64,000 nt of DNA from Lycorma delicatula (Eukaryota > Arthropoda > Insecta > Hemiptera > Fulgoridae): assembly GCF_047948215.1 (NCBI RefSeq), contig NC_134465.1, positions 45,949,446 to 46,013,445 of the forward strand. Direction: 5' to 3'. Within the stretch, counting starts at the first letter, position 1; each line of letters starts with the position of its first letter. Below are positions 33,480 to 44,454 of the stretch, piece after piece. The position numbers and the translations under genes are program-made. The notes beneath the pieces are model-generated. The model was not told the origin of the DNA. It searched no databases and was given only the letters and a program-made list of their open reading frames with translations.

Positions 33480-34748
33480 TTATTACGCGTAAAACTCTTA
33501 CGAACTAGAAAAGACGAGTTTCGGATACAATTTCCCAAATCTTCAGTTTCTAATAAGTCCACAATATCGCGTTTAATTAATAAATTTCGTCTGACCGGGG
33601 AGTGTATATGATCGGGAAAGCACATTCACAGATTCATCATCTCTGTTAACAGTAGAAATTCTGAAGGATGTGAAAGAACGTTTGACTCGCTCGGCCAAAA
33701 AATCGCTCAGAAAGTTATCTTCATAAGCCGGGCTTCCATTATCTACAACTTTTAGGGCTATTAAAAAATTACAATCGCATCGGTGTCGTTCAAAAACTGA
33801 AAGAAATAGACCGCGGAAAACGTTTACAGTATTGTCGTCGGTTTCGTTCTCTTGTTGATAACAACGGTACTGAAATTTTGGATCGTGTTAAACGACGAGG
33901 GAAGGTTTCACTCGGATAGCTACATTAACAAACCCACCGGCTTGGTCTAGTGGTGAACGCATCTTTCCAAATCACTTGATTTGGAGTCGAGTGTTCCAGC
34001 GTTCAAGTCCTAGTAAAGTCAGTTATTTTTACACGGATTTGAATACTAGATCGTGGATACCGGTGTTCTTTGGTGGTTAGGTTTCAATTAACCACACATC
34101 TCAGGAATAGTCGAACTAAGAATGTACAAGACTACACTTCATTTACACTCATACATATCATTCTCTGAAGTATTATCTGAAAGATAATTACCGGAAGCTA
34201 AACAGGAAAAAGAAAGAAGCTACATTAACAGTCAAAACTGGCAAATATGGAACGCGTGAGGATATTCTCACGCGTTTCACGAACGACCATTACACGCACG
34301 TAAAATTGGTGTTCGGTGTGCGATCTCTCGGCGTTGCTTAATAGGGTCATTATTTTTTTAACAAATCTGTAGACGGCGTGGTTTATCGCGACTTAATCGA
34401 TCAATTTATAGCCATGTTAGATTTTCACAAACGAGACTGTTGGTTATAACTAGATAACATGTCGTACTACTAATGAAACGCTGGATAAGTTACGGGAATT
34501 TTTTGGCTATAGTTTAATATCAAAACGTTTTTGGCCTCCGAGATCCCCGGATCTTACACAGGCAGATGTTTTTCTTCAGGGATATTTAAAAAAAGTAGTT
34601 TTTTCAAAACAATCCTCATATTCTTGACGAATAGAAGGCTAACACTAAAAATGAGATGTCAAAGATTACGAAAAGTGGCTGCAAATATTATGAAACATGT
34701 ACGAAACTGCATCGGGATCACAGGAAGTCATTTTGAACATCTATTGTA
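33480..34748 (+). pseudogene. Tc1/mariner-related transposase fossil (DUF4817-type), copy T2, split by a SINE
   Basis: Forward strand before the SINE (33480-33917): a helix-turn-helix-like N-terminus in broken frames and LTRSAKKSLRKLSS, the linker phrase. After the SINE (34231 on): a VKLVFGVRSLGVA block, DLIDQFIAMLDFHKRDCW, remnants of the ETMALLREFF region, then ISKRFWPPRSPDLTQADVFL with the PRSPDLT motif and QGYLKKVVFSKQSS, ending near HFEHLL at 34743. The terminal GGHFEHLL is a family hallmark; here SHFEHLL. Many stops and frameshifts make it dead. The 3' terminal repeat lies at 35045-35080. Confidence 0.78.
33931..34217 (+). mobile_element. SINE-1, full-length, 13-bp target duplication
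   Basis: AGCTACATTAACA lies at 33918-33930 and 34218-34230. The head has TGGTCTAGTGGTGAACGC (A-box-like) and GCGTTCAAGTCCTAG (B box), so it is tRNA-derived and would be transcribed by RNA polymerase III. The body has GGATTTGAATACTAGATCG, GTGTTCTTTGGTGGTTAGG, ACTCATACATATCAT and ends GGAAGCTAAACAGGAAAAAG plus an A-rich tail. It inserted into transposase fossil T2 after that element was already in place. Confidence 0.92.
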
Positions 34749-35044
34749 AAGTTATTAAAGGTAATTTGAAAAAAATGTTGTATAAGTATTTTATTAACAT
34801 TAATATTTTTGTAATTGATTCAGGTCGTCAAATAAAGGGGTTTTTGAAATACCCATTACCTTTCTTAGCCAGAATTTTGAAAATGAAATATATCCGAAAC
34901 ACGTCAATATGTGATTTAGTTATGGCGAAGCGAAAAAAGGTAGATAAATTCAATTTATGACGATTTTAGCAAAAAAAAATATATATATTAATAATAATGT
35001 TTATACGATCTTTATTTTTTATTTCCAACAGTAAACGTGTCCTG

Positions 35045-35080
35045 AAAGTTTGTTACATTCTTTGTGAAACACGCTGTATA
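35045..35080 (-). repeat. 3' terminal inverted repeat of element T2
   Basis: In reverse it reads TATACAGCGTGTTTCACAAA followed by GAATGTAACAAACTTTCAGG. TATACAG.GTG.TTCA is the type of end seen at 44115 and 57190. The T2 5' end is not preserved. Confidence 0.6.
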
Positions 35081-35084
35081 CTGA

Positions 35085-36000
35085 TCAGAACAAAAGAATT
35101 GTTTATTTTTTATAAATAAATTGATTTTTTTGCTTAGTATCGATCCTAATATTAGATTACTAGCTGATCACTGTAGTAATTAAATTAACAGGAACAAATT
35201 ATACGGTCTTATCTAATAAGCGTAAAATTAACCGGAAATTAATGTACATGATATAAAAAATATATAAATATAATTTATTTAATTTAAACCAATAATAATC
35301 ATCTTTAATAAAAATAAAAAAATAATAAAACTAAGATTATTTTTTTATTTTCAAGTGTAATCAAGGTTAAGTGGATTAAATAAAAGTATTACGTTCTGAT
35401 TGAATTAATTTTAATATTATACGAATAATTTGAAAGATAACCTTAAATAAAATAAAAATAAATACATAAAAATAAGCAATATAATTTAATTTAAAAATTC
35501 CATTGAATAATTTATATGATCAATAAAAAAATAATCGATTTTGAACGATAAAAAAGAATGAACCGTACACTGAACGAATGAATGAATCGTTCAAAATGAA
35601 TGATTAGTTATGATGAAACAAATCATGTGTTTATGAATAAAAAAAATAATAATGAAAAAAAAATTACTGTTTTACAATGACCTCGGACTAAAAAATCATT
35701 AATGAATAAAATGAAAAGTATACAAAATACCATGAATAAAGAATTATTTATAAATAATGGACTTTTTATTAATATATATATATATATATTTTTATAATAA
35801 TAAAATAAAATTTTATGTGTATATATATTTAATTTATAAATAATCTTTTTATATTTTCTAATAATACAATCAACTTACACAAAAACAACGAAATCCATTT
35901 TATAAAGAATTATACAAGGTCGTCCTCTAATTTACATTGTCTATTCATTATATTTTTAAGATAAAATAATGAAAAATAATCCTTTATTAGAAGTTTTGTT
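35085..36000. other. No gene recognised; AT-rich spacer
   Basis: Contains a (TA)n run (35777-35790) and AT-rich low-complexity sequence. No coding relic. Confidence 0.4.
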
Positions 36001-36019
36001 GGCCTCTATACCGAGCTAT

Positions 36020-36565
36020 AACGAGCTACTAACGACTATCTGATGTCAGCAGAAAACGCACCACGATGCGTACGATGCGACTGCCTCTTGACTGTGCGCC
36101 ACATCCTTGTGGATTGCATATTTTATGCAGCCTCACGTCATAAATTTAAATTGCCTAGAAACATTCGCCGAATCCTGGGAGTAATATATATATATAGTTC
36201 TTTCACATCCTCCAAAACTTCTACTGTTGATGGTCGATCTGTGAATATGCCTTTCCGATCATGTATATTCACAGTCCGACGAAATTTATTAATTACACGC
36301 AATATTGTTAACTTATTAGGAACTGAAGAATTGAGAAATTGTATTCAAAACTCGTCCGTAAGATTTATACGAGCAATAAAGTGTAAATAATAAACACAAG
36401 ATCGTCCTTGGAAAACGACATTGTTAACACACCAGAGACGAATTTATACTGGTATAGCACTAATTCATAAGAAGGAAATTTCTACTGTTACAAGTTGAAA
36501 CCTTGAGTACAGTGTTGCCAACTGACATGTAAGGAGAAATAAAATTTACCTATTGGTTACTTCTA
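36020..36565 (+). pseudogene. LINE-C 3' end: C-terminus of non-LTR ORF2 plus 3' UTR
   Basis: From about 36022 the frame reads RATNDYLMSAENAPRCVRC, DCLLTVRHILVDC, IFYAASRHKFKL, IRRILG, and ends at 36388-36390. The C-x2-C ... H-x4-C pattern and LTVRHILVDC wording are the conserved C-terminal zinc-knuckle-like segment that follows the RNase H domain in arthropod non-LTR retrotransposons. The 3' UTR (36391-36565, CACCAGAGACGAATTTATAC, GTGTTGCCAACTGACATG) is repeated in reverse at 33316-33478. The rest of the ORF is missing (5' truncation). Related to Jockey/R1-like elements by this motif, but the clade is not certain. Confidence 0.78.
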
Positions 36566-36829
36566 ACTTCTTAATCTTAGGGTTGCGAACCTTTTTTAAA
36601 CACCCGTGGTTGTTTTTCTTATAATTTTTGTTAATTCTTTTTGTAATCTGAGAAGGGGCTCTTTACACTGCTCTTGGATTTCATTATATTTTATTTATGT
36701 TTAGTTAAATTTTATAATTTTTATGTGTGCGTTTATTTTAACAGATTATATTTAATGATTACGACTGTGACGTTGGTTGTAAGATTTTGTTTGTTTATTT
36801 TTTTAGCGTTTGATCATTTTTAGTTCTCT

Positions 36830-37600
36830 TTTAGGTAGATTTCATAAGAAAGGTATCTATTACAAAGGGTACCATGATTCGAGTTCCGAAAAATTTCCAC
36901 ATATCTTCGCGTTTCACATCCCTCAAACCCCAAAACCACCATCAGTTAAAAAATTTATATATACATTTATATATATTTCACTTTCTTTTGGACATGATAA
37001 CTGTTGTAATTTTGCAGGAATCACTTTCAAATTGATACATAAAATATAACGACCCAAAATCTCCATTGGGTTCGTTAATGGAAAAATCGGACCATGAAGG
37101 TGCAAATGGGAGAATGTTTTTGAAAAAATAAAATATCGCTAAAACCTTCTTATTAAGAAAATATCTAATTCGTTTAAAGTTCTTACTATTCTTTAGATAA
37201 GGGCCTAAAACTTAAAGTATTTTGATATCACCAATCACTGGCTCAGGGGGTGGGAAATATGGGGTTTCGAAGACAAAAAAAAATCATACCTCCCTTAATA
37301 AGCACAGTATCGAATCGGTTTAAAATGGTCGTTATTTCTCTAAACATTACCTAAAACTTTTATCTGAAACAATCTTTGATATGATCAACCCTTACGGCAA
37401 GGGACGACCAAAATGTTGCTGGAATTATAAGATCTTAAAGAGGTTAAACAGGTGAAACGTTTTTCACAAGCAACCATTGTCGCATTGAGTAAATTTGAAG
37501 TTTTTCTTAACTTTAAGGTGGAAACCATTTTTATCCCCACTTAACACCGGTGAAGAACTACCTCCACCTTCCGGCGGGCCGAAAGGGATTTTTTTATTAT
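36830..37600 (+). repeat. R4 repeat, longest copy
   Basis: Begins TTAGGTAGATTTCATAAGAA and continues through CCCCAAAACCACCATCAGTT, TTGATACATAAAATATAACG and GGGCCTAAAACTTAAAG, with the extension to about 37600 also not coding. It matches 4105-4490 and (reverse) 23525-23765. Confidence 0.6.
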
Positions 37601-37609
37601 ATGTTTATT

Positions 37610-38330
37610 CCTGGAGATGATAAGTGATTTCGCTCAAAAATAAATCTATTCATTAAATTATATTACTATTTAATTATCGATTAAATTGAATTAAAATTTT
37701 GTAGTGATTAATAGATTTTTCCACAATTATTTTTCTGTCTGATGTCTAAATAATAATCAGTTAAAGTACGAATTAAATAAAACACAATAAGATAAACCAA
37801 TTACAATAATATTATCATAAAACAGATTTTAAAAATTTATTACACGCAAATCTTTAGAAAATACGTGGAATTTATTTATTTTTTGATGCAAAAAAAATTG
37901 TTAAAGAAAAGAATTTTAAGAATTTAAATAAAAATAAATAAAATCAAAATATCTAAAAATAGCCACATAAAAATTGCATTTATATTTAAATAAGAAAAAA
38001 AATTAAATTAAAAAAAATAAAACTGGTTTTTACTCAAATAAAGATAGAACATAAACCGGTTTTTCCTTTTCCAAGAAGATTTGAGTATACATATACATAT
38101 GTGCGCGTGCGTGTGTATTTATATACTGTACATATATAAAATTGCAAAGTTATTAACCTGTAACGCAGATGAATGGATTATAATAATAGTTTTATAAAAA
38201 TGCATTATTCTGATTCCAATTTAATTTATATCTACATATTATACCTTAGACAGATCTACCTAAAATAGTAAACAATTTTTCTTTTGTCATAATTATAAAT
38301 TTCTGCTTTATATATATTTAACTAAATGTT
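37610..38330. other. No gene recognised; AT-rich spacer
   Basis: Includes a short TG/CG patch near 38100. No coding relic. Confidence 0.4.
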
Positions 38331-38334
38331 TCAA

Positions 38335-38915
38335 TATATAATAATTATTACATTTATTTATTTATTGGTTATTTACTACATATTTATATAATTTATTTTT
38401 TTAACTTTTCAGTGCATTTTTATATTTGGTAATATATTTTTTTTTTTTTTGTTTAAAATTCTCAATTTGATTTAATTCTTATTTTTACTTTTTAGAGGGT
38501 TTTTCTAATTTGTTTCCTTTTTTTATTAATGTTAAATAAAAGCTTTTTTAAAAAATAATTTTTTATATGTAATCAAATATATTTTTGTAATTTTTTTGTA
38601 TTTTTTTAAAGACTAAAAAAAAAGTAAAATTATTTATTTTTACACATCGAAGTTACATACGTGTATCAAATTTTAATCATTTTCATACAATAGTTCATGA
38701 GAAATGAAAATTTTCAACTAAATGCATGAATTTAGCGTAGGGGTAGCGCGTGGTGGGGTGGGGGTGGGTCATATCAAATTCCGACACCGTAGTACTGTAT
38801 TTTCATCGAAGTTACATACGTGTACCAAATTTCATTCATTTTCATACGATAGATCAAAAGATATAGCAGTTGCAAGATTTGATTATAACTAAAGCAAGTT
38901 AAATAAAGGCTTATA
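38335..38915 (+). repeat. R3 repeat, longest copy
   Basis: Begins as the complement of 6015-6110 (TTTATTGGTTATTTACTAC), continues through GTTTAAAATTCTCAATTTGA and GTTAAATAAAAGCTTTTTT (38531), and ends AGTTAAATAAAGGC at about 38910. It shows that the pieces at 4.5, 5.85, 41.2 and 54.9 kb belong to one family. Confidence 0.75.
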
Positions 38916-39016
38916 ATAAGATTCATATATTACTCATTGGAACAAGCCTACAAAAAAAAAAAGAAGAAAGGTGTGTCTAACATGGCCGATCATTTGCTGC
39001 AATGTAAGCATAGTAT

Positions 39017-39180
39017 ACATATTCGACCATACTTGAAAATTAACCACACTTCTCAGGTATGGTCGAACTGAGAATGTACAAGACTACATTTCATTTACAC
39101 TCATACATATCATCCACATTCATCCTCTGAAGTATTATCTAAACGGTAGTTACCGGAGGCTAAACAGGAAAAAGAAAGTG
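39017..39180 (+). mobile_element. SINE-1, 5'-truncated with a 5' inversion
   Basis: AAGCATAGTAT lies at 39006-39016 and 39181-39191 (11-bp target duplication). The body runs from AATTAACCACACTTCTCAGG (39038) to GGCTAAACAGGAAAAAGAAA. The first 21 bp are not collinear: TTCGACCATACTT (39022-39034) is the inverse of AGGTATGGTCGAA (39055-39067). Confidence 0.85.
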
Positions 39181-39199
39181 AAGCATAGTATTACCGATT

Positions 39200-39689
39200 A
39201 TAAAAGTATGATTTAAAAATTTTTGAAATTTGTAACAACAATAAAAAAATACATACATTTGAAAAAATAAAATTTATAAATTTAAACAAAAATATGAAAT
39301 AATTAATCAAAAGATCGATTTTGAACATGATACTTTAATTTCTTTTATTTTTTTTTTAAATTAAAGACTAAGAAGAAAACAATTAAAAACAGAGAGTTGT
39401 AACAACATTTACGAACAAAGTTGCACGACGTTTTTTAAATTTACATCGTTCCTTGCAGTAATATTGTGTTGTTCAAAATTTATATTTGTTAGGGTTTATG
39501 TTTTGTTCATTTTTTACTTTTTTATTTACGGTTTTTTAATTTTCTACAGACTGATGAAGCGGAATCCCGCGAAAGTCGACTCTTGTTAATTAAAGATTTT
39601 CTGTTACTGTGTTAGATAATTGTTTTATTGTTCTTTGAGATTAATTGGCATAACGGTAATAACGGAAATTATTTGAATTTTCAGAATGT

Positions 39690-39737
<48 letters not shown>

Positions 39738-40270
39738 ACTTATTCATATTATTCATTTTTTCAGTTTTTTTTTTTAGTATACATCGATTATTCCTTCGTT
39801 TTTTTCCCAACTAAAAAGCGCGAAAAATGTGAGAGGTGTTCAATCTTGATGTAATCAAGTAAAAGTTGTTCATGAAACGGTCAACCTCTACAATTCCATT
39901 CAATTATTCCTATAGTATTTGTCATTTTATCTTGTTCATGGTCATCAAGAGTATATAGACCTTCACCGGTAGCTGAAGGACTTTGACCGATAGATAACTG
40001 AATTTTTAAAACAGCTTTCATTATAGGTACTAGTAACTACAAAGTTGAATTTCAATATTTTAATAACAGAAATACGAGTAATAAAAATTTACTTCTAATA
40101 AAAATCAAACTGTAATTCTTATAAAACAATCTTAATTAAAAAAATAAGACGATCTTTGTAGTAACTGGTATCACTTGTATCCGTATTTCAACATATCATT
40201 TGTTAGGATATGTTTGAAATTTTATCATACGCTAAAACATTTACATAAATTTCAAGGTTATGTAATGAAT
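39200..40270. other. No gene recognised; contains (TA)n
   Basis: A (TA)n run of about 42 bp lies at 39692-39733. The 39400-39620 part (for example CTGATGAAGCGGAATCCCGC) has no match elsewhere in the window. No coding relic. Confidence 0.4.
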
Positions 40271-40276
40271 TATTTA

Positions 40277-41205
40277 CGAGGGTTATTTTTTTTTTCAAGT
40301 TCCGATCGGTCACAAAATTAAAACCACAGTGAAAATAAAAAAATTGTTATTTGTTACAAGTACCTACATAGTTACGATATTTCTCTACATAGTCGCCACT
40401 CCGATTTAGACATTTGTCGTAGCGTGGCAGCAACTGTCCTATACCCTCGTCATAGAACGGAGCCGCCTGAGTTTTCAGCCATGTTTCTACGCCGGTCTGC
40501 AGTTCGATGTCTGTGCCAAAATGTTGTCCTCCTAGCCAGCATTTCATGTGAGCAAAGAGGTGAAAATCGGATGGAGCCAAAACGCTGCAGGAGTTTCTTT
40601 GTTACAGCTGCAGTGTGCGGCCGAGCATTGTCATGGAGAAAGACAATGCCTACTGACAACATTCCTCTCCGCTTATTCTAAATTGCCCTTCGTAAACGTT
40701 GAAGATTCACGAAGTATGAGGCTGCAGTGATGATCGTGCCACGTTCCATGAATTCCATCAAGAGAACTCCATTCCGGTCCCAGAACACAGTAACCATACA
40801 CACATTCTGTTGGAGAAGGTTCGCTTGAACTTCTTTGGTTTACTGGGAGAATGAGAATGCATCCACTGTTTCGATTGTTCTTTTGTTTCTACAGTTTCGA
40901 AATGGACCCCTATCTCGTCCCCTGTGACAATTTTGTTCAAAAAATCTTCTCCTTCATTGTGGTAGCGCTGGAGAAACGTTAGAGAGGCGTCCATTCTCAT
41001 TGTTTTGTGATGGTCGAACAGCATCTTGGGAACCCATCTCGCACACAGTTTGCGGTACTGAAGTCTCTCACTCGCAACGGTGTAGAGAGCTGACCTTGAA
41101 ATTTCAGGAAACGAATCGCTCAATACAGAAATTGTGAACCGACGGTTTTCTCGAATTCCCTCATCCACTCGCTCAACGAGATCATCGGTTGACACTCGCA
41201 ACCGA
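40277..41205 (-). pseudogene. mariner transposase pseudogene
   Basis: Reverse strand. From about 41201: LVERVDEGIRENRRFTISVL, LSDSFPEISRSALYTVASER, KLCARWVPKMLF (the mariner WVP[K/R]MLT/L signature), LTFLQRYHNEGEDFLNKIVT, then GDEIGVHF (first catalytic Asp, VTGDE) and KQWMHSHSPSKPKKFK. After a break the reading shifts: VFLHDNARPHTAAVTKKLL (second Asp, HDNARPH). A further shift with loss of the YSPDL segment gives LAPSDFHLFAHMKCWLG (third Asp), GVETWLKTQAAPFYDEGI and YDKCLNRSGDYVEK; stop at 40347. The 5' quarter is gone and the element joins R3 sequence at about 41205. A candidate 3' terminal repeat, ACGAGGGTTATTTTTT, is at 40276. D34D mariners cut and paste at TA sites; this copy is dead. Confidence 0.9.
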
Positions 41206-41500
41206 TAAATAAAAATATTTATTTTTACACATCGAAATTACATCCGTGTACCAAATTTCAATCATTTTCATACGATAGTTCATGAGAAATGAAAATTTTC
41301 AATTAAATGCATCAATTTAGCGTAGGGGTAGTGCGTGGGGGCGGGTCATATCAAATTCCGACACCGTAGTGCTGTATTGTCATCGAAGTTACATACATGT
41401 ACCAAATTTCATTGATTTTCATACGATAGATCAAAAGATATAGCAGTTGCAATATTTGATTATTCCTAAAGCGAATTAAATGAAAGCTTTTAAAAAAAAA
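41206..41500 (+). repeat. R3 repeat piece abutting the mariner
   Basis: TTATTTTTACACATCGAAAT to AATGAAAGCTTTT matches 4690-4965 and 38630-38910. The mariner breakpoint lies exactly at its start, so the junction is a deletion or an insertion of one into the other. Confidence 0.7.
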
Positions 41501-41509
41501 GCTTTTTAC

Positions 41510-42150
41510 CGGTAAAGTATACGGAATCTGTAAGACCTATTTCGACGAATTGTGAACAAAATTAAAAGGCATCAGCATCTGATACGTAGATAACATTTTA
41601 ACATTTAAATTGGTTCACTCAGTTTGGAGTTAGTAAACAAAAAACGGGCAAACAAACATGCACTCTCTGAAAGTTTTTAATACAATTTTTTTTTTTTTAC
41701 TGTAGTCGTAAAACGTTAAGACGTCAAGACGAGTCGAATACCTGTTTCTAAGGTAAATACTTGTTACCGATAAATCTTATCGGTAAAACAATAATTTTTA
41801 CCGATAAGATTTATCAGATAAGTTTTAAAATTATTTTCTTTATTATTCATCAAATTAAGAATAAAAAAAAGTAATGAAACAAATTTTATATCATTGTAAT
41901 ATAAAAATTCAATGCGAAATAAGTATGACAATACTAAGGAAATGAATAATGAAATATATATAATTATCTTGGAATGCTGGGAAAATTTATCATGGTTTTA
42001 CCTTAGGTTTTCCTAGTTTTTTTTAATTTCTCTGGGAAAATACTTTGACTATATTACTAAATATTATACAATATTGTTATAAAATTCTAATAGTAAATAA
42101 TACTGATGAAAAAAAAGGAAGAAAATTATGTTCAAATCGTTTACGTAGAA
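41510..42150. other. No gene recognised; short CGGTAA repeats
   Basis: Alternating direct and inverted copies of TTACCGATAA(A/G)AT occur at 41764-41815 (CGATAAATCTTATCGG). No coding relic. Confidence 0.45.
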
Positions 42151-42154
42151 AATA

Positions 42155-42360
42155 TTAATTTTAATCTATAAATATAAAAATGAATGTTTGTCTGCCTGTA
42201 TGTTTCTTATGCCTAAACCGTTCATCTAATAGCGATGAAACTTTGGGGAATGGTTGGACGCATGCCAGGGAAGGTTGCTGAAGAAGTTTGGACCCGCTAG
42301 GTGGAGCTGAGGTCGTGATATTTAGAAAGATTGTATTTATGTTTCGATTTGGAAACAAAT
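42155..42360 (-). repeat. CTAG-type repeat, 3' end, reverse copy
   Basis: Reading in reverse, GGACCGATTTGG-like text is diverged, followed by CCACCTAGCGGGTCCAAACT, TTCATCGCTAT, AACGGTTTAGGCATAAGAA and ACAGGCAGACAAACATTC. It ends in a TATAAATA tail. Confidence 0.65.
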
Positions 42361-42513
42361 ATTTTTATTTAAAAAAATATTTTTTTAATTAAAAAACCAA
42401 TTGTGCGACACAATTTGTTGCACACATGTGCAACAAATTTCATTAAATAATTATAAATAAATCAAAATCTAAAATAATCCGAAATGAATAAAAATTAATT
42501 CATTATTACAAGA

Positions 42514-43427
42514 AAAAGTGGAGGATTAAGGTTAATGAAGGTAAGTCGAGGCACGTCACATTTGCCATGCGAAGAGGTGACTGTCCCGGTGTATACTTCG
42601 ATGGTGTTTTGATCTCGCAAATGGAGACTGTGCGGTATCTGGGACTTCACCTGGATCGGCATTTGACCTTGAAGTGTCACGTGAGGATGAAGAGGAAACA
42701 GCTAAACGCAAGGTACAGGGTACAGGGAACCCTGTACCCTGTTACCCTGTTATTGGCTGCTACGGAAGAACTCAGGCCTCACGTTATCCAACAAGATCTT
42801 AATTTACAAGGTTATTCTGCGCCCAATCAATTGTGGGGAACGGCTAGTACTAGTAATGTGGAAATTATATAACGATTTCAGAACAAAGTAGCAAGGGTAA
42901 TTGCCGAAGCTTCGTGGTTCACGCGGAATGATGAGATTCAGGATTATCTGGAGCTCCCATCGGTTCGTGAGATTGCACAACAGCGCAATGTCAAATACCT
43001 GCAGAGGCTTGAGAATCATGTAAACCACTTTGCAATTAATCTGCTCGATAACAGCAGAAACGTCCGACGGTTGAAACAAGCCCATGTACTCGACTTAGGG
43101 TCTACGTAACAGTCTAGAATCAAACACCTTCAAGTTTAGTGGTGTCGTATCTAATTTCTTGTTACTTCTCTTTATTTTTCTTTAAACTTGTTATTAATGT
43201 TTGTTTTGTGGACTATGTGGTGTTGAAATTAATGATTCGTGATTTATGACTGAGCCTGATATTTCATAATTGACTTTAAGTTTGTTTGCAACTGTTTATT
43301 GTGTATTAAATATTTTGGGGGTTCCTTAAGGACCTCCTTATCACGTGCTTTTGTCAGGAAATTTATTTATGGCTACGCAGGAGAGCCGATTGTAATTATA
43401 ATTGTTATTGGGCAAAAAAAAAAAAAA
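42514..43427 (+). pseudogene. Jockey-type LINE, 5'-truncated, 10-bp target duplication
   Basis: TATTACAAGA at 42504-42513 and 43428-43437 flanks the insert; poly(A) runs 43414-43427. The frame opens directly at the 5' break (42516): WRIKVNEGKSRHVTFAMRRG, PGVYFDGVLISQMETVRYLG, LHLDRHLTLKCHV (RYLGLHLD.LT, the Jockey signature), then a replaced segment of repetitive VQGTLYPV, QLWGTASTSNVEII, one in-frame stop at 42870, then RFQNKVARVIAEASWFTRND, LPSVREIAQQRNVKYLQRLE and a stop at 43107. This is the last 200 residues of ORF2. The middle (42710-42760) holds a GGGTACAGGG/CCCTGTACCC inverted repeat that replaced the usual sequence. A 3' UTR of about 300 bp follows. It is dead. Confidence 0.9.
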
Positions 43428-43439
43428 TATTACAAGATA

Positions 43440-44110
43440 TTTAGTATATTTTCTCACCATCAAAGCGTTACGTTGATAAAAATTATGGTTGGAAGTTAAA
43501 TATAAAAATGTTTGAATATAATAGTAAAGAATTTTAAAAAGGTAAATTTATTTAATACCATGTCTAATCAATATCACAAGAAAAATTTTAACAGCTAGAT
43601 TAAGACAATGGTAGAATGGATATACGTAACTGAACGTGTGTGTGTGTGTGTGTGTGTCGCTTAAATACTCTTAAGAAATAATAAATAACACAACACTCAA
43701 AAATGTATAAATCACGTACGATATGCTTATAAAAGCTATGATATACAGACTGGTTATAAACTCTAAAAACGTAGTAAACAAACATACAAATAAATAATAA
43801 TAGAAGCTACTAAATAAAACACCACGAGCACGCACTAATGTTTAAAGTGAAAGCTTTTAAAACTTTGTAAGTATGTGCGGCTGCTTAAAATAAATACAAA
43901 ATAAACTACGATGTATGTAAAATAAAAACATACAGTGTTTAACCTATTCAGTCATAAAATTAAAAGAGATAGAGAGAGAGTGAGTGAGAGAGGGTGGAGT
44001 GAAGGAATTAGGAGGGGAAAACCAAAGGAGATTTTTTCAGAATTTTACACAGCAGTAGGTTATATATTTTTAATTTTATCACGATTTTCATAAAAAAAAT
44101 AAAAAAATGT
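43440..44110. other. No gene recognised; (TG)n and (GA)n runs
   Basis: (TG)n at 43637-43657 and a GA-rich run at 43970-43992. No coding relic. Confidence 0.45.
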
Positions 44111-44112
44111 AT

Positions 44113-44335
44113 ACAGAGTGTTTCAGAAAGTTTCTGTCAAACTTTATAGGCTTATCTCTTTTATTAAAATAATGGAAAAAAAAAGATCATATAAATATAG
44201 GTCAGGAAACACTCTGCTTTTAGTTACGGCAAACGAAAGCCTTTACCCAAATTCCTGTTCTTAAAGGGGAAGTATAAGTTAAAAATACTGGAAAAAAAAC
44301 ATTTTCAACAAAAAATTATTTTCCTATACTTTTTT
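44113..44335 (+). mobile_element. Terminus of a Tc1/mariner-like element (fragment c)
   Basis: TATACAGAGTGTTTCAGAAA opens it, followed by AACTTTATAGGCTTATCTC and CATATAAATATAGGTCAGG, similar in order to 20908 and 21712. No transposase follows. Confidence 0.45.
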
Positions 44336-44454
44336 TCTTTAAAATTTCCTGAAAATGTTGAAATATTTATTTTTTTCCATAGTTATCACTAAACAAATGG
44401 AAAATTTTAAAATTGCGTGTTATGTTATTGTGAAAATTTTCTCCGTATTTTATT

